From Nematostella vectensis (taxonomy: Eukaryota; Cnidaria; Anthozoa; Actiniaria; Edwardsiidae): a DNA stretch of 64,000 bases. The position numbers and the translations under genes were made by a program. Below, piece after piece: positions 61,401 to 64,000 of this stretch; position 1 is the stretch's first letter, and every line of letters starts with the position of its first letter. Under the pieces are notes generated by a model that saw only the letters and a program-made list of their open reading frames with translations, ran no database searches and was not told where the DNA came from. The stretch is taken from assembly GCF_932526225.1 (NCBI RefSeq), contig NC_064037.1, positions 12,320,203-12,384,202 on the forward strand, read 5' to 3'.

Positions 61401-63889
61401 AGATCCATGTGGGATGATTCTGGTTGCTGTACACATGGGAGCTAATGACGTCAAAGAACTAAACTGTTGATATGTTGAGCAACTATGTAAATCAACCATG
61501 TTTGATGTGAGAATTGTTTGTGAAAATGTGAGGGTCCCTAGAGGGATAAATAGAACAATGTGTATGCAATGCCCTGATCCATTGAACCACGTTTGTTCAT
61601 CCAACCTAATATTGCTCGTAGTTGGGAGTTTAGGTCCTCGGTGATCATTGGTATTACAAAGTTATAGCATGGCATCTGCGTCGTCAGGACTTCAACTAAT
61701 CATCCCTCGGTGGCGAAGACATTTAATCACTAAATTCCTCTCGTGCCATGCTACAACTTTAAAAACCTAATAAACTATATTTCACTTTTTTGAAAAAAAA
61801 GGTCATACTGAATTTTGATTGAGTAAAACTAAAACTTACCTTTTGCCATTCCTTTCCAGGTATTAGAAGTAGCGTATCCTAATGCTGAAGAGCGCCGTGC
61901 CTTTTTCTGTGCAATATTCCTTGACTATGCACTTCAGATGCCTAAGAGGAAGAAAAAACGTAAGTTGCTAACACACACTATTTTAAAAATTCAGTTTTTA
62001 GCTATATAAATATTTGGAGTGTATCTGTCTGTGGCAGTCTTGGTCAAAGGAAGCAGCTATCTTGAGATTTTTTGTGGTAAAATAAGATATAATGGTAGAT
62101 AGTGTGTACTTTTATGAGAGAGTCTTTTCTTTTTTATTTGGCCAATTTTGTCACTTTTATTGTATATTATATAGGCTTACGACCTAAAAGCAGAGCTACT
62201 ACATCTAAACTTTAAGAAAAAGTCCTTGAACTTACAAAGATTTATGTGTATCAGGGCGTGATCACAGTAATGAAGTACTCCCGTTCGCCCCCTCCCCACC
62301 CAGCCGACAGCTGTCAGAACAGGAGAAGCAAAAGATCCAGCAGAACGAGGAGAGCACCATGCGGGAATTGCGCATCTTCCTGCGGGACGTGCACCACAAG
62401 CTCATCATGGACCGCAGGTTCAAGGAATTCTCCAAACCTGTTGATCTAGAAGAGGTGAGGGCTACTCTCCTTATGTAGCATGCGCCTTATGTATGTAAGC
62501 ATTTGGACTCTTGGTGGGGATGAGGGTTGCTCTTTTCTAGAAGAGGTGAGGGCTACTCTCCTTATGTAGCATGCGCCTTATGTATGTAAGCATTTGGACT
62601 CTTGGTGGGGATGAGGGTTGCTCTTTTCTAGAAGAGGTGAGGGCTACTCTCCTTATGTAGCATGCGCCTTATGTATGTAAGCATTTGGACTCTTGGTGGG
62701 GATGAGGATTGCTCTTTTCTAGAAGAGGTGAGGGCTACTCTCCTTATGTAGCATGCGCCTTATGTATGTAAGCATTTGGACTCTTGGTGGGGATGAGGGT
62801 TGCTCTTTTCTAGAAGAGGTGAGGGCTACTCTCCTTATGTAGCATGCGCCTTATGTATGTAAGCATTTGGACTCTTGGTGGGGATGAGGGTTGCTCTTTT
62901 CTAGAAGAGGTGAGGGCTACTCTCCTTATGTAGCATGCGCCTTATGTATGTAAGCATTTGGACTCTTGGTGGGGATGAGGATTGCTCTTTTCTAGAAGAG
63001 GTGAGGGCTACTCTCCTTATGTAGCATGCGCCTTATGTATGTAAGCATTTGGACTCTTGGTGGGGATGAGGGTTGCTCTTTTCTCCCCTTGCCTAACCGC
63101 TTAGGAGCAGGCTCAATAGCTCGCTCTGATGAGTTGTGTTTTGTGACTCCTGAACTTACTTCTGAAGTGGAGCTTGTTGGCTCTTGTACTTGCTATTCGT
63201 GTTATGAGGTAAGTCACGAAGTGTAGCTGGCTACACCGAATGCCCTATGCTCAACAAATTATTCAGCCTAGCTCCAAAGAGAGTTAACTACGCATTGCTT
63301 GTACCAGTTGATATACAAACCCCCCCCAACCTTGGCCACTGCCTTGCTCAGCTGGCATCAAGATAAAACCTTTCAAATTTCAACAAACAGTGCCAGTACG
63401 CTGCAATTATGTCTGTTTTAGCGAGTAATAATGATGCTGTTGGTAAACCTTTCTATTTGTTACTTTGCAGGTGGAGGATTACCTTGATGTAATTCAGGAG
63501 CCGATGGACTTATCCACCATGATGGAGAAAATTGACCGTCACCAGTACAGCACATGTGCTAATTACTTGCTGGATATAGATCTAATCACTAGCAATGCCC
63601 TGAAGTACAACCCTGACCGAGACCCACTCGACAAGATCATTAGGCACAGGGCCTGTGAACTACGTGACTTTGCACACTCACTTATCAAATCTCAGCTGGA
63701 ACCAGAGTTTGAAAAGGTATGATGCTTCTTTTAGGCCTGGCTCAAATCTTTTTCACGTATTGAACTAGGTTATTTTATTATATTTTCACAAAAAAATAGT
63801 TGAAAATTGTATTTATCCTCCTGCTGTTTCTTAACCCATGTCTCTGTTTTAGGCTTGCGAGGAGATCGTAGAATCAAGACAACGGAGAG
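49083..63889 (+). CDS. ATAD2: ATAD2-like AAA ATPase with bromodomain, 18 exons in window, 3' end outside
   Basis: Nuclear chromatin ATPase that reads acetylated histone H4. Exons: 49083-49175, 49295-49461, 49545-49633, 49728-49990, 52486-52732, 53058-53186, 53634-53821, 54100-54241, 54759-54907, 55727-55975, 58374-58586, 58849-59023, 59335-59741, 60155-60373, 61860-61959, 62255-62454, 63471-63716, 63853-63889. Phases agree throughout (3313 nt, 1104 residues plus one base). Features in order: basic/Ser-rich N terminus; acidic tract ~233-260; AAA1 from ~393 with Walker A GPPGTGKT (437-444), Walker B IIFFDEID (497-504), sensor GATN (542-545) and Arg fingers in RRPGRFDRE. The lid has [14 protein letters not shown] degenerate second AAA region covers ~640-930. 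The bromodomain (~980-1090) has PMDLSTM and the acetyl-lysine-binding Asn1057 in KYNPDRD. Exon 3 probably ends at a GC donor. ATAD2 versus ATAD2B cannot be separated in a non-vertebrate. Start is the first ATG of the frame. Confidence 0.95.
51764..51900 (+). repeat. Two degraded copies of the ATAD2 exon 5 acceptor and exon start
   Basis: Copy 1 (51764-51822) and copy 2 (51836-51900) match the true junction at 52470-52530 over the pyrimidine tract, the AG and about 40 exon bases ('catgtatgacact', 'gtagacatgac'). AGs are at 51777 and 51852, a 75-bp spacing; the true AG is at 52485. Confidence 0.75.
52348..52461. repeat. 114-bp hairpin immediately upstream of ATAD2 exon 5
   Basis: AACAATTAGACTAC at 52348 is mirrored by GTAGTCTAATTGTT ending at 52461, with an inner pair 'tctatgagtcaaatagtca'/'tgactatctattgactcata'. 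The phrase 'gtatgtgagtggatttatac' (~52325) is also inverted relative to ~51909-51930, suggesting a larger ~550-bp insertion (51909-52461) that separated exon 5 from its echoes. Confidence 0.65.
53248..53470 (+). repeat. Two-copy tandem duplication in ATAD2 intron 6
   Basis: 'aaggtttaccaaggtaa' through 'gctgattatattt' occurs at 53248 and again at 53378, a 130-bp period. Confidence 0.6.
54953..55560. mobile_element. Repeat-rich segment in ATAD2 intron 9
   Basis: Recurrent 'gggg(a)gcacttatt' phrases at ~55255, 55265 and 55520 and 'gcgcttatttt' at 54967 suggest a decayed dispersed repeat. Ends are not clear. Confidence 0.35.
55407..55483 (+). repeat. (ATT)n microsatellite, about 25 units
   Basis: Uninterrupted TAT/ATT trinucleotide run of about 77 bases inside ATAD2 intron 9. 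Confidence 0.95.
56070..57973. mobile_element. 1.9-kb non-autonomous DNA transposon in ATAD2 intron 10
   Basis: Ends CAGGTCCTCTGACAGGATGC and the inverse of CAGGGCCTCTGACAGGATGC match in 19 of 20 positions. They are flanked by TCTCTA and TCTCTT, a 6-bp direct repeat with one mismatch. Subterminal 'ttgcgga'/'ttcgcgg' phrases repeat. An inner pair of 'agatactaatc'-rich blocks (~56235-56300 and inverted ~57235-57300) suggests a nested second element. No transposase ORF. The intron's acceptor at 58373 lies outside it. Confidence 0.8.
61235..61361. mobile_element. 127-bp MITE in ATAD2 intron 14
   Basis: The 26-base arms starting GGGTCGGGTTCCTAGAAAGC (61235) and ending ...GGAACCGAGCCC (61361) are inverse copies with two mismatches. 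Confidence 0.7.
62446..63090 (+). repeat. 91-bp tandem repeat that duplicates the ATAD2 exon 16 splice donor, 7 copies
   Basis: Each unit carries TCTAGAAGAG|GTGAGGGC, the last exon bases plus donor, followed by 'atgtagcatgcgcc' and 'ggactcttggtggggatgag'. GT donors fall at 62455 (true), 62546, 62637, 62728, 62819, 62910 and 63001. Units differ at a single site (GGGTTGC or GGATTGC). Reading through the first donor gives an in-frame stop after eight codons. Confidence 0.92.
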
Positions 63890-63929
63890 GTAAATATATG
63901 TACATTTCCATCCCAAATCTGGCTCCCTT

Positions 63930-63990
63930 ATGAAGTTTTAGAATAATAAAACCTCTATTATGAAGTTTTAGAATAATAAAACCTCTAATA
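63930..63990 (+). repeat. 30-bp direct repeat, two copies
   Basis: 'atgaagttttagaataataa' plus AACCTCTA occurs at 63930 and 63960, inside the ATAD2 intron that runs off the window. Confidence 0.8.
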
Positions 63991-64000
63991 CTCAGGCTAA

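Overview
The window is animal nuclear DNA: AT-rich, with intron-rich genes using ordinary GT-AG junctions and abundant short inverted-repeat transposons, a tRNA-derived SINE, satellites and a decayed retroelement. Gene content (a bilaterian-type EYA, an ATAD2-type AAA/bromodomain protein, COX5B, an intronless rhodopsin-class receptor) and the repeat style suggest a cnidarian, most likely an anthozoan such as a sea anemone. That placement is inference; no species marker is present.

Layout. 1-2090: repeats and foldbacks. 2133-6073 (+): cytochrome c oxidase subunit 5B, four exons, complete. 7348-10214 (+): a two-exon gene for a 76-residue single-pass membrane protein, found by joining a signal-peptide exon to a transmembrane exon 2.6 kb away. 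10963-11955 (-): a single-exon class A GPCR. 12.0-15.1 kb: AT-rich and empty apart from transposon pieces. 16.0-18.3 kb: a broken reverse-transcriptase element carrying a 23-copy hexapeptide-coding minisatellite. 18.7-23.0 kb: a 4.3-kb array of about 60 copies of a 72-bp unit with higher-order structure. 23-29 kb: MITEs, a SINE and a second minisatellite. 29-35.4 kb: probable upstream and 5' region of the next gene. 35432-45756 (+): EYA (eyes absent), 12 coding exons, 731 residues, complete, with a 42-bp x ~42 minisatellite in its tenth intron. 45.8-49.0 kb: intergenic DNA with a large palindromic element. 49083-63889 (+): ATAD2-like AAA ATPase/bromodomain gene, 18 exons in the window (1104 residues), running off the right edge.

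The genes have unrelated roles (respiratory chain, signalling, transcriptional cofactor/phosphatase, chromatin) and are not an operon or functional cluster. The most unusual theme is local duplication of splice junctions. An ATAD2 5' splice site is repeated seven times at a 91-bp period, the acceptor region of ATAD2 exon 5 has two degraded copies upstream, and the acceptor of the small membrane protein's exon 2 has about five degraded copies upstream. A second theme is tandem arrays whose unit length is a multiple of three (18, 42 and 72 bp), giving long open frames that are not genes.
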